Position numbers and translations under genes: made by a program
Part shown: positions 27,078 through 39,127 of the stretch, one piece after another
Layout: every line of letters begins with the position of its first letter
Numbering within the stretch: position 1 is the first letter of the stretch
Source of the DNA: Mesostigma viride
Taxonomy: Eukaryota; Streptophyta; Mesostigmatophyceae; Mesostigmatales; Mesostigmataceae
Direction of reading: 5' to 3'
Assembly (NCBI GenBank): GCA_009746045.1
Contig: RPFO01001113.1
Coordinates: 2,501-66,500 of the forward strand
DNA: 64,000 bases
The notes under the pieces: model-generated
The model's database searches: none
Seen by the model: the letters and a program-made list of their open reading frames with translations, nothing else
Told to the model about the DNA's origin: nothing

Positions 27078-28081
27078 CCAACCCTTTCTTCTTTTGGAGC
27101 TGGACCAGCTTGAAACAAGCCTAACCTTGCTTGTGCCCACACAGCCATAGACCGCTTGGTCCCTTGAGGTTGATCAGACCTTTGAGGGCCCAGGTTCCTG
27201 CCTCCTTTGGGTAACAACATATCTGCCCTTGGACCAGGCTAGGTGTACTGGCCAGTGAATCAGAGGTCACCCCAGGTTATCCCCTGACCCCTTGGTCAGC
27301 TCCCAACCTTTCCTTGGGAACTTGGTGCTAGATTAAAGTCAAGGCACATTACCTAGTCCAATGGCTGGGATTACAGGATGCCAAGAACGTACTATTGTGA
27401 GTTCCTGATCTTTCACAGTTATCACAGGCGCCCGTTCTTATGGCGCCCGCCTTGGCCAGCCTTTCCCTTTTATGCTCAAAGAGACTCAGGTAGCACCTAT
27501 ACAAATACTGCCTTAGCCCATGTCTTCACTGGGTGTTAAGCCCAGGAATCACTCATGCCAGGCTGTGGCTCTGCTGGGGAATTGAACCCCACCCCAACCT
27601 CCAGGTTTATAGGTGACCTGGAACTTTACACAAGAGAAACATTACAACCATGAGAACAACATGAGAATGACATGACATGATTATGTTTTATTCAAGCATT
27701 ATATAACCCAGAATGTGGCCCCCTGGCAACCATGTTCCACATGGTCACACAACCAGGTTCTTTATTAGCAACAGGTTGGAAACAAGCACTAGAAAACATA
27801 TATACAGCAACCTGTAAGAACCAACATTCGGGTTGCCCTTGCATGGCCTAACTGTTTGAGGCCAAAGGCGTCGACTTAAGTCCTGGCGACTCTTCTGAAC
27901 CCCATGGGGAGGGCCAGGCATGATTCTCAGCTGGTAGGAGTGACATTCCACACCAACTCCTGTCCAGGAGGGTGTACCTAACCCTGAAGGACCGGCTGTC
28001 AACCAGTAAGCACCAGTCACCACTTGGTACTTTGGTCAAGCAGCCCACTGGGGACACCCAAGCTGAAGCAAGGCCTGGTCT
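27078..28081. other. Retrotransposon 3' non-coding region with polypurine tract
   Basis: About 1 kb between the pol stop codon and the 3' LTR. It holds the polypurine tract (27082-27095) and no recognisable domain. This is longer than in most copia elements. Confidence 0.5.
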
Positions 28082-30532
28082 CTATGGCCGCCCGTGTAAG
28101 GGGTCCATGAGCCCACGGAGCAGGGGGTACTGCCTCTCCGCCTTCTCCTCCAGCTTGGTGAGGGCATCTGCAGGGTTGTCCACACCAGGCACATGTTCAA
28201 TGTGAGCTAGGTAGGACATCTCCTTGAGCAACAAGTAGTCAAGGTCCCTGCTCCTGGCCAGCTGCCTGTGCACAAATTGCACCATGCCCATGCTATCAGT
28301 CCTCACCAGTGTGTGCAGCTGCAACCTACAGGAAGCCACTTGACATAGCTGGTAGAAGAGCTCCCTCAAGTAAAGAGCAGTATGCAGCCCTTCACAGATT
28401 GCCCTGCACTCAGCAATATCACTGCTGGGTGTAACCCTGTTCTGCAACCGACTGTACCAGGTAACAAGTGAGGTGTGATCTTGCTCCAGGGTAACTAATG
28501 CTGCTGCCCTGCCCCTGACCTCTGTGACCTTCCTATTATCCATAGAACTGTCCACATAGAGAACCATGTCAAGGGGCTTGTACAAATCCACAGGACCCAG
28601 TATGAGAGGGGGAGACATCATGACAGCCTGCACCACACTCTCAGCACCCACCTCAACCAGCTGGGAATCAGTAAGTCGACTCAGAACCAGCAAGTCAGGG
28701 GCACATATACTTGCAAGCCATGCCAGCATGCCCCTGATGGTAGCACACCTAGCCTGCGTGATGGGCTCCTGCAATGCATCTACAATCTGCTGTGGGTAGT
28801 CCTTACCACCCTCCATCCTGATGAACCACGAGCCCTTGGCTTGGAACAACGTAGCCTGCATGCCACAGAAGACCATAGGCTCATTCTCCACCATGTGCTG
28901 TATCTTACCCAGCTCAAACCGCTTCTGGATCTTAGCCAAGACAGCCTCAACCCAGTCTGGTGGACCTATGAGATGCAGGTCATCACCATGCAGTGAGGCA
29001 AAGACAGGAAGGCCATTGTGGGACCCTTGGAACAAACAGGGATCCACTGGAGACACAGAAAACCCACAAGTATTCTTCAAGAATTTCTCTAGGCTCTTTC
29101 TCCAGATAATGGGACTGGACCTGAGACCTTCCAACCCTTTCAGAATTCTCAGGTACCTGGCCTTTATCTCTGCTCTCCATACAGCAGGTACAGTCACAAA
29201 GAAAGGAGGGATATCTCTCCAAGTCTGCCTAGCCTGATCTTGGTCACCCTTGAGAAAAGCCCTCTTGAAATCAATCAGCACAGAGCTATAGGGCACACCC
29301 TTAACCAGAAAAGACAGAAATATACACAGCAGAATCCTCCACGTGTCATGCAGCATCCCTGGAGTATAGAGCTCCTCATCTAACAACTGGCCAGTGCCAT
29401 GATACTCGGTTACAACTGGTCTGACATGTGGCACCTGGACACCATCAACCTCCTTGAGCTTGAGGACAAACATCAATCTGAGCAGCTGGTGAACTTCTGG
29501 CAGCTCATCCACAGGTTCTGCACAGTTGGAAACTATCCACTCATGCCCAGAAGCAACAAAGCCAAGAGTCCATGCCTTAGCCATCTTGGGGCTTTGCATC
29601 ATCTCGACTAGCTGGCGCCAGGGAATAGGACTGTGAGCAGCTATCTGGTACCTGTTTACCCCTAACTGCCTTGGATCAAAGGTGGTTGGGATTATCAACA
29701 AGTCCTCAGCTATGGGCTCCTGACCTTGAGGACCCTCAGCTGGCTGACTCCTAACAGCCTTCACCGCCACTGCAAGACCCTGGGAATAGTGATATCTTTC
29801 AAGGGGGAGGCTGCCCCTGCCTTCTAGTGCCAACTCATCAGAGGTCAAAGTAACCCCTGGCATGCACAAGAAGTTCTGACCCAGAATGGCAGGCCCCTTA
29901 TAGCCCTCTACCACACAGAACGTGGTGGGCACCCCTAAGATAGGCACACTCACTTCCCCAAGGATCTTCATGGACACCTTTCCTGAGAAATCAGACACAG
30001 CAAGGCAACTGGGATGGGACATCTGTAAGCCTACAGCATCCTCTTCCCTGATGACAGACACCTGTGAGTTGGTATCTACCTCCATTGTAGCTGCCCAGCA
30101 CGACCCCCACCCCGTGAGCTTGGATACCTTGGGATCATGTTTGCTGCGCATGAGTGCTCGGATGACGTCCGCCATGAGAGGCCCCCGGGCCTTAGGTGGC
30201 TGCCCCGTCCCCTCTGGCCTTGTGACAGTTGCTTCAGCAGCCTCCTGCTCGTCATCTTCCAGCAGGGACAGACCATCATCCACCACCAGAGGATTGTTAG
30301 CTGCTGCTGCCTGGCTCTGGCCTGGCTCCTCAACCCAGCTGGGAGGGCCTGGCCCGTCTGCAGGCCAGATTGCATGTGGCCTTCTTTCCTTGACATGAGC
30401 CCAGGACAACCTGTACACGTGCCTTGGATCCTTTTCCAAAGCCACCAGGCAAGATCTGTTAGCTTCTCCACACGAGTGACAACCCCATCCTGCCACTTCC
30501 CCCGCTTGCCTGGAATAGATGGTTCCTTCCAC
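28082..30532 (-). CDS. Retrotransposon pol: protease-like, reverse transcriptase and RNase H
   Basis: An open frame of 816 residues. Residues about 145-235 resemble a retropepsin (MEVDTNSQVSV in the active-site position, where the usual Gly is Asn; later GPAILGQNFL). Reverse transcriptase motifs follow: SVLIDFKRAFLKGD and FASLHGDDLHLIG, where HGDD replaces the usual YVDD. RNase H follows with LYVDSSMDNR, IAECRAICEG, VRTDSMGMV and HVPGVDNPADALTK, the last being characteristic of Ty1/copia. The upstream part (residues 1-130) is a low-similarity linker. The frame is intact, but the variant protease residue makes activity doubtful. Confidence 0.8.
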   Translation of the reverse strand: MEGTIYSRQAGEVAGWGCHSCGEANRSCLVALEKDPRHVYRLSWAHVKERRPHAIWPADGPGPPSWVEEPGQSQAAAANNPLVVDDGLSLLEDDEQEAAEATVTRPEGTGQPPKARGPLMADVIRALMRSKHDPKVSKLTGWGSCWAATMEVDTNSQVSVIREEDAVGLQMSHPSCLAVSDFSGKVSMKILGEVSVPILGVPTTFCVVEGYKGPAILGQNFLCMPGVTLTSDELALEGRGSLPLERYHYSQGLAVAVKAVRSQPAEGPQGQEPIAEDLLIIPTTFDPRQLGVNRYQIAAHSPIPWRQLVEMMQSPKMAKAWTLGFVASGHEWIVSNCAEPVDELPEVHQLLRLMFVLKLKEVDGVQVPHVRPVVTEYHGTGQLLDEELYTPGMLHDTWRILLCIFLSFLVKGVPYSSVLIDFKRAFLKGDQDQARQTWRDIPPFFVTVPAVWRAEIKARYLRILKGLEGLRSSPIIWRKSLEKFLKNTCGFSVSPVDPCLFQGSHNGLPVFASLHGDDLHLIGPPDWVEAVLAKIQKRFELGKIQHMVENEPMVFCGMQATLFQAKGSWFIRMEGGKDYPQQIVDALQEPITQARCATIRGMLAWLASICAPDLLVLSRLTDSQLVEVGAESVVQAVMMSPPLILGPVDLYKPLDMVLYVDSSMDNRKVTEVRGRAAALVTLEQDHTSLVTWYSRLQNRVTPSSDIAECRAICEGLHTALYLRELFYQLCQVASCRLQLHTLVRTDSMGMVQFVHRQLARSRDLDYLLLKEMSYLAHIEHVPGVDNPADALTKLEEKAERQYPLLRGLMDPLHGRP

Positions 30533-30590
30533 ATCCTGACCTTCAGCCCCACCTGAGGCCTCAGCACATTCCAGTTCTTGTCCTTACGTC

Positions 30591-31261
30591 TCAGCTGGGC
30601 AAATAACCTATCTGCCTTCCTAAGACTGGCCTGCACCACGTTCTCAGGCACAAGCTATACTGCAGGGCCAGGGGAGAGACAGCCACACCATCAAAGTAAT
30701 AGTTAACCCTGTGGTTCAGCTGCTCTTCTATCCCCTTACACCAGGCTGCCCTCTCTAAGGCAGATGCCACAAGTGGCACTGACTCTGCTGCTAGCACCAC
30801 TGTCTTCACTTCACGTATGGATCTCTCTACAGCCCCTTGCTGCCCATGACTCTCCCTGGGGACTACTACCAGCTTACAAGGCAGCTGGTCCTGATGCTTG
30901 AGCAAACAGTCAAACTGCAAGTCTGCCTGCACACTCTTGCACACCCCAAAGCCTGGGATCAGGGCCTTCATACCCAACAACAAGTGGTGCTCCTGCATAC
31001 CAGGCAGAACGTCTATCAGCCTGTATCTGCTGAACCTGTCCACCCCCACCAATATATACAAGCCCCTGATATGCTGGATATCCATCTGGATGTCGCCACG
31101 CTCCCTAGCAGGCTCCCTAGCATGGGACTGAGGTGGGTGAACAGCATTCTCCTGGCAACCACAGTTCTCAGCAGCAGCCTGGCAGCCTCCCACAAAGGCT
31201 CCCTACCTAGCTTCCAAGCAAACATTGCTGCCTGCCCAGAATGCCCAAACATGTGATGCAA
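30591..31261 (-). pseudogene. Retrotransposon integrase, frameshifted
   Basis: A His-containing segment (HHMFGHSGQAAMFAWKLG, 31258-31205) opens the domain in one frame. The catalytic core lies in a second frame (31193-30591), with Asp in IQMDIQHIRGLYILVGVDRF, Asp in VQADLQFD, and Glu in SHGQQGAVERSIREVK, giving a DDE triad with rve-type context. The Cys pair of the HHCC finger is not clear. The domain lies between gag and the protease-like region, whereas copia elements normally have the protease before the integrase. Confidence 0.7.
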
Positions 31262-31643
31262 CTATGGCCAGCCTCAGCATAGCTCAGCACTCTGTCAGTA
31301 CTGACCTGGCGAGACGTCTGAACCGTGTGTGGGGACACATGATCCACTCCTGAGGTTCCAGGGCTTCCTGCAGGCCATCCTGACGCCCCAAGCCAGGTCC
31401 TGCACCCTGGACCGCTCCAGGCCCTTCCAGCAAGGTCCCTTGGCCCTCCAGGCCAGCACCTGCTGGAGACCCACCACCTGCATGAGGCATAGGGAATTCA
31501 GCTGCAGCATTGTTATTGCAATCCAGTGGAAGAACAACATCTTTACACCCTTGGTGCTGCACAAGGGGCACACCCCCATCCTTATGTACATCCAGCACAC
31601 CTTCCCCAAGGGGTGATTGACTATTTACAGGGGATGATGCTAG

Positions 31644-32992
31644 TCACTGCTGCCCAGACTGGCCCCCTGCCCCAGCAGGCTTGGCCTTCCTGTCAGGACA
31701 CTCACGACGCCAGTGACCTTCCTTGCCACACACAAAGCATGCTCCACCCTTCTTCCCAGACCCAGCCCCACCCTTGCCAGGCTTCCCCTGGCCTCCCTGA
31801 GACTGTCCACCCTGCTTGCCCTGGTTGCCTTGAGCTTGGCCCTTGCCTTGCCCTTGGCCACCCTTACCCTGCTGACCACCAGCTTGCTGGCTCCCAACCC
31901 CTCCTTGGGAACCTGCACCCTTGCCACCCTGAGCCCCCTGCCTCTGGCGCCTGAAGCGCTTACGCTTGTTGGGCCTTGCCCCATCACGGGCTGGGTACCC
32001 GGGGACATCACCTTGGCCCTGCACAGCGGAGGTGGCATTGCTGCCATGGGACTGGATAGCTTTGCAGGCAGGATCTGGCTTCCTTATGCTGAGGATTACA
32101 AGCTCCAGAGCACGCAAGGAGCCATCAGTCTGGTTAAGAAACATGCGGGCACCGTTCCTCCCATCCACACTCAAACCCATACGGTCCAGGAAATAGTCTG
32201 CCAAGGCCCTATCTGTGACCAGGAAGCCATACTTGGCCCCCTTGTCCCTGATACGGTTGAGCCTAGCCCATTCCTCTGCCACAGGACCCACTATCTCAAA
32301 GGTGTCATACTGATGCTTTAATAGTTGGTGAGGTTGAGAACCTTGTCAGAGAACTCCTCCCTCAACCCATCCAGGAACTGTGCCCAGGTTAGCTTATCCT
32401 TGACAGCAGTCCTAGCCTTTTCCCTGACACGCTCTGACGAGTCCCTGTTGCACGTGGACGAGTGAAACACTTGCACTAGGTTGACAGTGGGGTCCACGGA
32501 GACACAACAAGCTCCATGTCCTCTAGCCACTTGTCAAAGCTTCCTGTGCTAGTGGTGGGTTAAGAGGCTTTTGTCCATTCATAACAGTGACAGCACTCAT
32601 GTGAGGTCTCGACCCTGGCAGCGCCTTCACTGGCTCCACCACAGCGGGTGTCACAACAACAACACCACTTGGGCCAGCAGGCACAGGGGAGAGCACATCC
32701 ACATGAGGCCTCTTACCATTGCCGTCAGCGGAGGGTCCCTCTTACGCTTCTCCACGGCAGGTTGCCCATTCGCCACCGTTATTGCATCAGATGCCCTGTG
32801 CCCGCACCTTGCGCGCCTCCTCCACCGAGTCTTCGTGCCGTCTCTTGCTGCCTGGTCTCTTTCCCCCATCGCCGTCGCTGGCTGGGATCGCCTCCCCCAC
32901 CAGCTGCTCCTTGTCTTGCCGAGGCTCCTGGCTTGCCCAGCCGGTGCCTCCATCTCGCCCTTGTCGCCGTCTCCCGGTTTGCCACGAGGCAT
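31644..32992 (-). pseudogene. Retrotransposon gag with CCHC zinc knuckle, frameshifted
   Basis: A basic N-terminal segment starting at 32992 (MPRGKPGDGDKGEMEAPAG) and a middle helical capsid-like segment (TWAQFLDGLREEFSDKVLNL, about 32390-32318) lie in different frames. A third frame (32291-31644) carries the rest, including a long Gly/Gln/Lys-rich linker and the zinc knuckle CFVCGKEGHWRREC near its C-terminus. At least two frameshifts break the gene. Confidence 0.65.
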
Positions 32993-32999
32993 TATATAC

Positions 33000-34219
33000 A
33001 GTGGGATGGCAAAACAAAACAGGCGATAGACAAGGAAAACAGGCTCAAGCGCTGGTGCTGCCTGAAGAAGCCGCTGGCTGCTCTCCAGCTACTGCCTCCT
33101 CCTCACGCTCCTGCGCTGTGCGTGCCACCGGTGTCCCCACGCGTGGAACTGAGCGGACCTCCTCCGCGTTGTAAGGACCTAGCACACGGCTCACCGGCCT
33201 CCCGGCTGCTGTCTGCTCTACCGGCAGTCTAGGCGCACTGCCACGGCGATACCACTGAAGATTTCTGACCCACCGACTACCACCACCCCGCCGTCGTTCC
33301 GAGACCCCCGACCAATCTCAGCAAAATCGTGTTCCGGCTCAAACGGTATGTGTAACTCTGCCCTACGCCGAGCTGAGTAGCCCTCGTTTGTGCCGTCACC
33401 CTCGTCAATCTGCTGTGACGACCGGGCTATGATGCCCGTTGGTCGGTCCACGAACTGTCGTGGAAATCCTCGTCGGTGACCTCCCGACCGGTGATGACTG
33501 TCACCGTTGGCCCAGTCGCCCCTGGCCTGCTCTGCAACCTCGGGTGTCCAAGGTCGACCAAATGCCCGGCGGACGCGTAGTGATCACCCAGTGATCGGCG
33601 TGACCACGCGCCTCTTGGATCAGAATGTTGACCAGGTGCTCACACGTTTGAGCCACCACCTCGGCCGAATCCCACGGGCTATCGGCCTCGCGCGTCTGCG
33701 CGTCCCGTATGATGTGTGACGCGTCGGTCCCCTCCCCCAGCGAGCTTGTCGCCACCCAGTGATTATACAATCTGGTTCCACCTAAACAGATGGCCACCAG
33801 TTGGCCCAGCGTCTCACGCGCTAAGTCCAGCGCCTGGATGGTTACGTGCCCGCCCTGGTACGCAACTTCTAAACTGTAGATCAACGAAGCAATTTCGTCG
33901 CGAATGGCGACGAGGCGCTCCGTGCAGACCCGCCCTGTTTCCCCTGGCGACGTCGTCGCCCGAATCCTCATCACCACGGGTCGTTCGCCGACGGCCCTGC
34001 TGCGTTACCGAACACAGCGACCCAACCGCCTTCCGCAAGGCCCCTCGCAACGTAGGCCGCTTGCACAAATGTAGAAGCGTTGGATTGATGAGTATAGGGG
34101 TAGAATGCGTTTTCGCGCGCCGGCAACTCTGGAGCTGCTTCGCGCCTGGGAGATGACTCAGGTGTCTCAACCCGAGCCTCGGCCGACATGAAACCTTGCA
34201 ACAGAAATGCAATAGTACG
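33000..34219. other. Retrotransposon 5' leader region
   Basis: About 1.2 kb lies between the 5' LTR and gag. It contains a 158-codon open frame on the minus strand (33977-33501) with a mixed helical composition (for example AIRDEIASLIYSLEVAYQGG) that I cannot assign. It may be an extra retroelement ORF or chance. Confidence 0.35.
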
Positions 34220-34874
34220 AGTTAGCGAACAGCCAGAACTGTGAGTTCCTGGTCTCTCACGCACACAACGGGATGAGCCAAAGTTGCAAGGCAGCAACCT
34301 TTTAACCCGTGCACCAAGCCACGACCACGGTGAGCGGTTCCACGTCCAATGTGGGAGCCTCGGTTCGTGCTTGCCAAGATCGCTGGTCATCCCCCATGAC
34401 CAAGCTATATCCTTTGCGTTGTTCCTCGTTCCCATCGGCGTGACGAGGCACGTGCAGGCATGCAAGCAAATCCTCAACGTCCACTGGCATCAGTGCAGAG
34501 CCAGGACGAACTGGATTTGCCTAGACTCTGCAACCTAGGAAGTACAGGACCTGTCACAAGCCTGCAAGGCCTAGTATCCTTGCAGACCTGTGCCAGTTCC
34601 TGTAGTCCACCAGCCACAGGCTGCTGCTCCTCTGGTCTACGTGGACCACAGTCACGTGATAGTCAGGCTAAGCCTGTGCAGGCACGGCCTGCCACGTGTC
34701 CTGTCCACTATACCAGAGGACTGTACCCTAGTCGATCGGCCACGGACGGCTAGGACTTCGGGACCTCATATCTTTCTCGTCCCTTGTCTGTTTCAGGCGG
34801 TCAGCACGTACGGCGTTGGAAAGGTCTTTCCAAACTGCATCCACTTAGCATATTGGTTGCCCAAAATGCTAACT
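34220..34874 (-). repeat. 5' LTR
   Basis: Nearly identical to 26435-27077 and bearing the same AGTTAGC/GCTAACT ends. It carries extra ATCG (34735), TACG (34808) and a 9-bp block near 34430. Confidence 0.8.
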
Positions 34875-34879
34875 CTGAC

Positions 34880-35345
34880 CACGCACGGGTTCCCCATACT
34901 GACCAAGCACACGTTCCACCCACAGTTGACCAAGTGCACGTTCCACCTACTGACCAAGCACACGTTCAGCCCACTGACCATGCAAGCACGGGTTCACCAT
35001 ACTGACCAAGCACACGTTCCACCCACTGACCAAGCACACGTTCAGCCCATGCACTGACCATGCAAGCACGGGTTCACCATACTGACCAAGCAAACGTGCC
35101 ACCCACTGACCAAGCACACATTCCACCCACTGACCAAGCACACATTCCACCCACTGACAACGCACACGTTCCACCCACTGACCAAGCACACGTTCCACCT
35201 TCTGACCAAGCACACGTTCAGCATGCCACCCACTGACCAAACACACGTTCCACCCACTGACCAAGCACACGTTCCACCCACTGACCAAGCACATGTTCCA
35301 CCCACTGACCAAGCACGCGTTCATCCCACTGACCGAGCACGGGTT
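34880..35345. repeat. Minisatellite, about 24-bp unit CTGACCAAGCACACGTTCCACCCA
   Basis: About 18-20 imperfect contiguous units with shorter variants. The sequence left of the retrotransposon (26404-26434) also contains the unit, so the 8.4-kb element landed inside this array. Confidence 0.85.
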
Positions 35346-35379
35346 CCCCATAGTGGCAGTTCCGACGCAATATCATTTG

Positions 35380-35443
35380 CGTGCACTAGCCTAGGCGGTT
35401 GTCTCCAGGTCTATTTGACTCCCCCTCCACGGGGCCAGGTTTT
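35380..35443 (+). other. Host copy of the 5' tRNA-like half adjoining the palindrome
   Basis: The stretch GCACTAGCCTAGGCGG, then CCCCCTCCACGGGGCCAGG and TTTT, aligns with the reverse complement of 6217-6285 (GCTCAGTGGCCTAGGCGG, CCACCCTCCACGAGGCCAGG, TTTT). It abuts the palindrome at the same base as in the virus. Confidence 0.6.
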
Positions 35444-35649
35444 AGTTAGGTGAAATAGTGCCGGAACCTTTTTGCCGTTGGGGCAAATCGGTCCGGAACA
35501 CTATTTTGCCCGGATTCACCACTTCCGAGCACCTAAGTTAATTCGGCCGAATTAACTTGGGTGCTCGGAAGTGGTGAATCCGGGCAAAATAGTGTTCTGG
35601 ACCGATTTGCCCCAACGGCAAAAAGGTTCCGGCACTATTTCACCTAACT
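35444..35649. repeat. 206-bp palindrome, host copy c
   Basis: Exactly the length of the two viral copies, and centred between 35546 and 35547 on the same AATTCGGCCGAATT. It differs from the viral copies at many positions, nearly all matched between arms. Two or three positions are unmatched (for example GTCCGGAACAC against GTGTTCTGGAC). Confidence 0.95.
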
Positions 35650-35650
35650 T

Positions 35651-38072
35651 GATCCAACTGAACTGAACTGATCTGACCCATCCTGCATGCAAGGTTTATC
35701 TCTGTCAGCAGGTAACCGACTAACCAGCAAGGGAGTACCTATACTCAGTACCACTGTCGGTAACCGGCGTGGGAATGAAGTCATCGTTGGAATGAAGTCA
35801 TCATCCTACAAGTTTTGCGGGCTTCGCCCGCGACATTGGAGCTCGTTCTTTTTGTGGCCGGTCCCCGGCCAGGGAGCCCCGGCTAGGGATTGCGTGACAC
35901 CACGTACCGCCGCCGAGGGCAAGGTGGCACTAGCCTCGCCAAGGAGCGCGCTCTAGCTTTAGGGTTTCGATCACAAGATTCATGAAGGTTGGCAAAAGGG
36001 TGAAGAAAAAACCCGAAAAAAAATGCAGGATCTAGGAAGACCCGAACCCGGAACCTCACGACTACATTTACGATGAAGTGTGCCTTGGCGCCTGAAGTCT
36101 ACGCAACCAGATTTGCTTGAAGTTGCACAACATGTATCTTGCTACAAAGGGACAACTTGCGCAACCGCGCAGTGGACGGAGCTCGCGAACTACATCTTGC
36201 GGAGTTCAACTAGCTCCAGATTGACTGCTATACCCCTGCACGGGAGCGCGATGCGCGCGGGGATGAGTGACCTCGCCAACCCCGCAGACAGCAGGGGAAA
36301 ATTGCTTACAGGCGGTGGAGCAGAGGAAAATCCACGTGTGAGCTTCCTGCGCGTTTGTAACTGGTTCGGGAGAACAAAGTTTGGTCCAACAGCAGGAGGG
36401 GTGACGTGTCCAGCCAAAATTTCACGGGTACTAGGGTCTGGCCCCAAGGCTGCCGGTGGCTGCATTGGTCCGGCCCCTATATAAATATGGGGGCTGCGGC
36501 TGAAATAGCCTGCCGGCGGGTGGTCATGGCCCCCATATGGCGAGCCTACTGCCAAAGGGGATTCGCCACGTGGCAAGTGCTCGTCTGCTGCGTTGTCTTC
36601 ACACGCTTCCGCGTTGGCTACAATACGCTTCCGCAGACACCTTTCAGCGGGGTAAGTGCCCCCGGGCTTCCGGGGCAAATTCAGCAAGCGCTGCGGAACT
36701 TAGATACTAAAATTTCGTTTTTTGTTCTTACCGTAAAGCCAATCATTTTGCGCCCGGATCAAATTGTGATCTGGTCACTGAATTCACTGAACACGAAAAT
36801 TTCAGCGCGTTGGGGGGGGGCATATGGGGGCCGGCTGTCGGCGCACCGGTGGCGGCGCCCCAGGGGGGCGCTAGCATACTGGGGGGCAGCACGTTTCATT
36901 CCGGCGGTTGGCATTGGACCCTGAGTTCAATATGGGGGCCGGACATTTCGACCTGGCGGTGGCGGTACTGGGCCCCCAAATAGCATGGCTGTATGTCACC
37001 CCCCCTGGTCCAACAGCCCAAAAGTTTGCGACGGTTATATCTGGAGCTCGCGAACACAGGACATCGCAGAGTTTGGCTCCTGCTGCAATCTGGGCATACG
37101 GACCTCTGCCAAATGGCTCATCTGGATGTAACACCCAAAAACCGTGATAATATGGACGCTGTGGTTTGACCTTTTCGTGATTGGTCGCAACAAAATTTCG
37201 CGCAGCTCATTCGATCGTCAAGCGGACTGTAAGTCGCGCCGCTGAGTGGCTGGAGCCGAAAGCCGTTCAAAAGACTGTTAGCTAAAATTTTGCCAAGGCT
37301 GCGTTTTACAAATTTTAGTATATATATGTTGATATATTAATTTGGTAATGTAGTAGTCATCCCGCACTATCCATGGCATCGCGGAGTACCCCGCCAATCC
37401 ACAACAACCGGAATCACTAACCACCAATCCCAGCGAGCGAGCGAAGCGAGCGAGCGAGCACCGTACTGCGCACCAATCCGCGAGCGAAGCGAGCACCGTA
37501 CTATTCCAGCGGGCAGCGGGCAGCGTACTGCGCACCAATCCGCGAGCGAAGCGAGCACCATACTATTCCAGCGCCGGGGCAGCGGGCAGCGGGCAGCGGG
37601 CAGCGGGCAGCGGGCAGCGGGCAGCGGGCTGCGGGCTGCGGGCTCAGGCGGGCTGCGGGCTGCGGGCTGCGCGCTGCGGGCAGCGGGCAGCGGGCAGCGG
37701 GGCGAAGTACTGCCAAAAAAAGGGACCCTGCTTTGGGCTGGGCGGAGCCAGCGGGTTACTCTAGTGTAAATGAAGTCATCTTATCGTTCTCTCTGAGGTC
37801 TGGGGCTGCTTGCAATGCCAGTTGCCACAAAAACTCATCTCAAAACGTCTTCACGCATCGCCGGATCCAACTGAACTGAACTGAACTGAACTGAACTGAA
37901 CTGAGCTGACCCATGCATCCTGCAAGGTTTATCTCTGTCAGGTTACAGCAGGTAACCTCAGGTAACCGACTAACCAGCAAGGGAATTTACCCCTGACTGG
38001 CCGGCTGTCGGTAACCGGCGTGGGAATGAAGTCATCATTGGAATGAAGCCATAATTGGAATGAAGTCATCAT
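35651..38072. other. Anonymous region between two related direct repeats
   Basis: The stretch 35651-35805 (GATCCAACTGAACTGAACTG onward, through GGAATGAAGTCATC) recurs at 37864-38070, with expansion of the ACTGA run and an extra GGTTACAGCAGGTAACC. Between them I see no gene. The stretch 37430-37710 is low-complexity GCGAGC and GGGCAGC repeats. The direct repeats could be the ends of an old inserted unit. Confidence 0.4.
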
Positions 38073-38119
38073 GTAATCAAGTAACGTGCGTGTTTGCAAC
38101 TTGCCCGTTGAAACTCTAC

Positions 38120-38347
38120 GGCGGAGCCAATTTTCGGAAGAACCTCACCCTTATGCTTGCAAATTCGGGACAAAGTCGGTGGATGTATGTATGTATGTAT
38201 GGATGGATGGATGGATGGATGGATGGATGGATGGATTGACGGATTTTCATCGACAGACCCCTATTCCTATGTTTTCTCACGTGTACGGCCTTATAAGCTT
38301 TGCCAATTCTGGCAAACCTAACGGTTCTTCCGAAAATTGGCTCCGCC
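38120..38347. mobile_element. Small TIR element with internal GGAT microsatellite
   Basis: Inverted repeats of 25 bp (38120-38144 and 38323-38347; GGCGGAGCCAATTTTCGG and its complement) flank about 178 bp. The interior includes a (GTAT)n(GGAT)n run at 38182-38235. It is non-coding, and no clear target duplication is visible. Confidence 0.6.
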
Positions 38348-39127
38348 TGATAAATGAATAGGGCTGGGCATCCGGGTCATTTCGCGACCCGAACACGAAC
38401 ACGAACACCTGGGGAGAGTACCCGAACCCGAATACCGAACATGTTCGGTACATTCCCAGGTGACCCGAACCCGAACAAGTTATTATTCTAGGGCTTCAGG
38501 CCTAGACTATCTGTACACGTGGCGTTGTCTCCGTCTCCCAAGTGGGATACGGACCTGGACGGTGGTGTAGTACACTGGACAGATCTCTACTAGAGTTTAG
38601 ATCCGCACGTGTCATGTTGGGCACGTGGGTGCTAGATATTAGCACTGAGATCTGTAGGGCACACGCACGTGGTACTCACGTGGTAGGGTTTATGAGCTGT
38701 GAGGCAGACTACAAGGTGGGCTGCAGTGCTAGTCCTGTACGGAGGTCCTACTGGAGAGCCTGTCCAGGACCATCCACGTAGTGCTGTTAGGCAGTCGTTG
38801 CCTGTGGGCGTCGTATCAGTCCTAGCTGGAGTAGATCTAGCTGGACGGAGCCAGCACCTCATTGGTTAGCACTAGTGCAGGATAGCTAGGTTACCCTAAC
38901 CTACGTGCCCATGCAATCCAGCTTGGCAAGCTTGCATGGATTGATATATGCCATGCAGCCATTGCATAATCAAGACATACTTTTGCTTCCATTTGCCACA
39001 GCTAGTGCATAACTTGCATTGTTAAAACTCTCAGTTTTACATATTACTCTCATTTACTCTCAACAATGTCGAACAATGAGGCCGGGATCTTCCTCGTCCA
39101 CGCAGTCTGTCGGCTTCGTCCGACGAC
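38348..39127. other. Anonymous DNA
   Basis: A CCGAACACGAACAC-type interspersed block lies at 38384-38480. No gene is seen. Confidence 0.35.

Larger units (their letters stand above)
26435..34874 (-). mobile_element. Copia-type LTR retrotransposon, 8.4 kb
   Basis: The LTRs at 26435-27077 and 34220-34874 are nearly identical except for four short indels. CTGAC lies directly outside both ends (26430-26434 and 34875-34879), a 5-bp target duplication. The minus strand carries gag, integrase, protease, reverse transcriptase and RNase H. A polypurine tract (AAAAGAAGAAAGGG, 27095-27082) lies 4 nt from the 3' LTR. The coding region has several frameshifts, so the copy is probably dead. Confidence 0.85.

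Noticed and set aside
34880-35345. CRISPR-like array
   Set aside because: The repeats are contiguous, vary in length and have no unique spacers; the context is eukaryotic.
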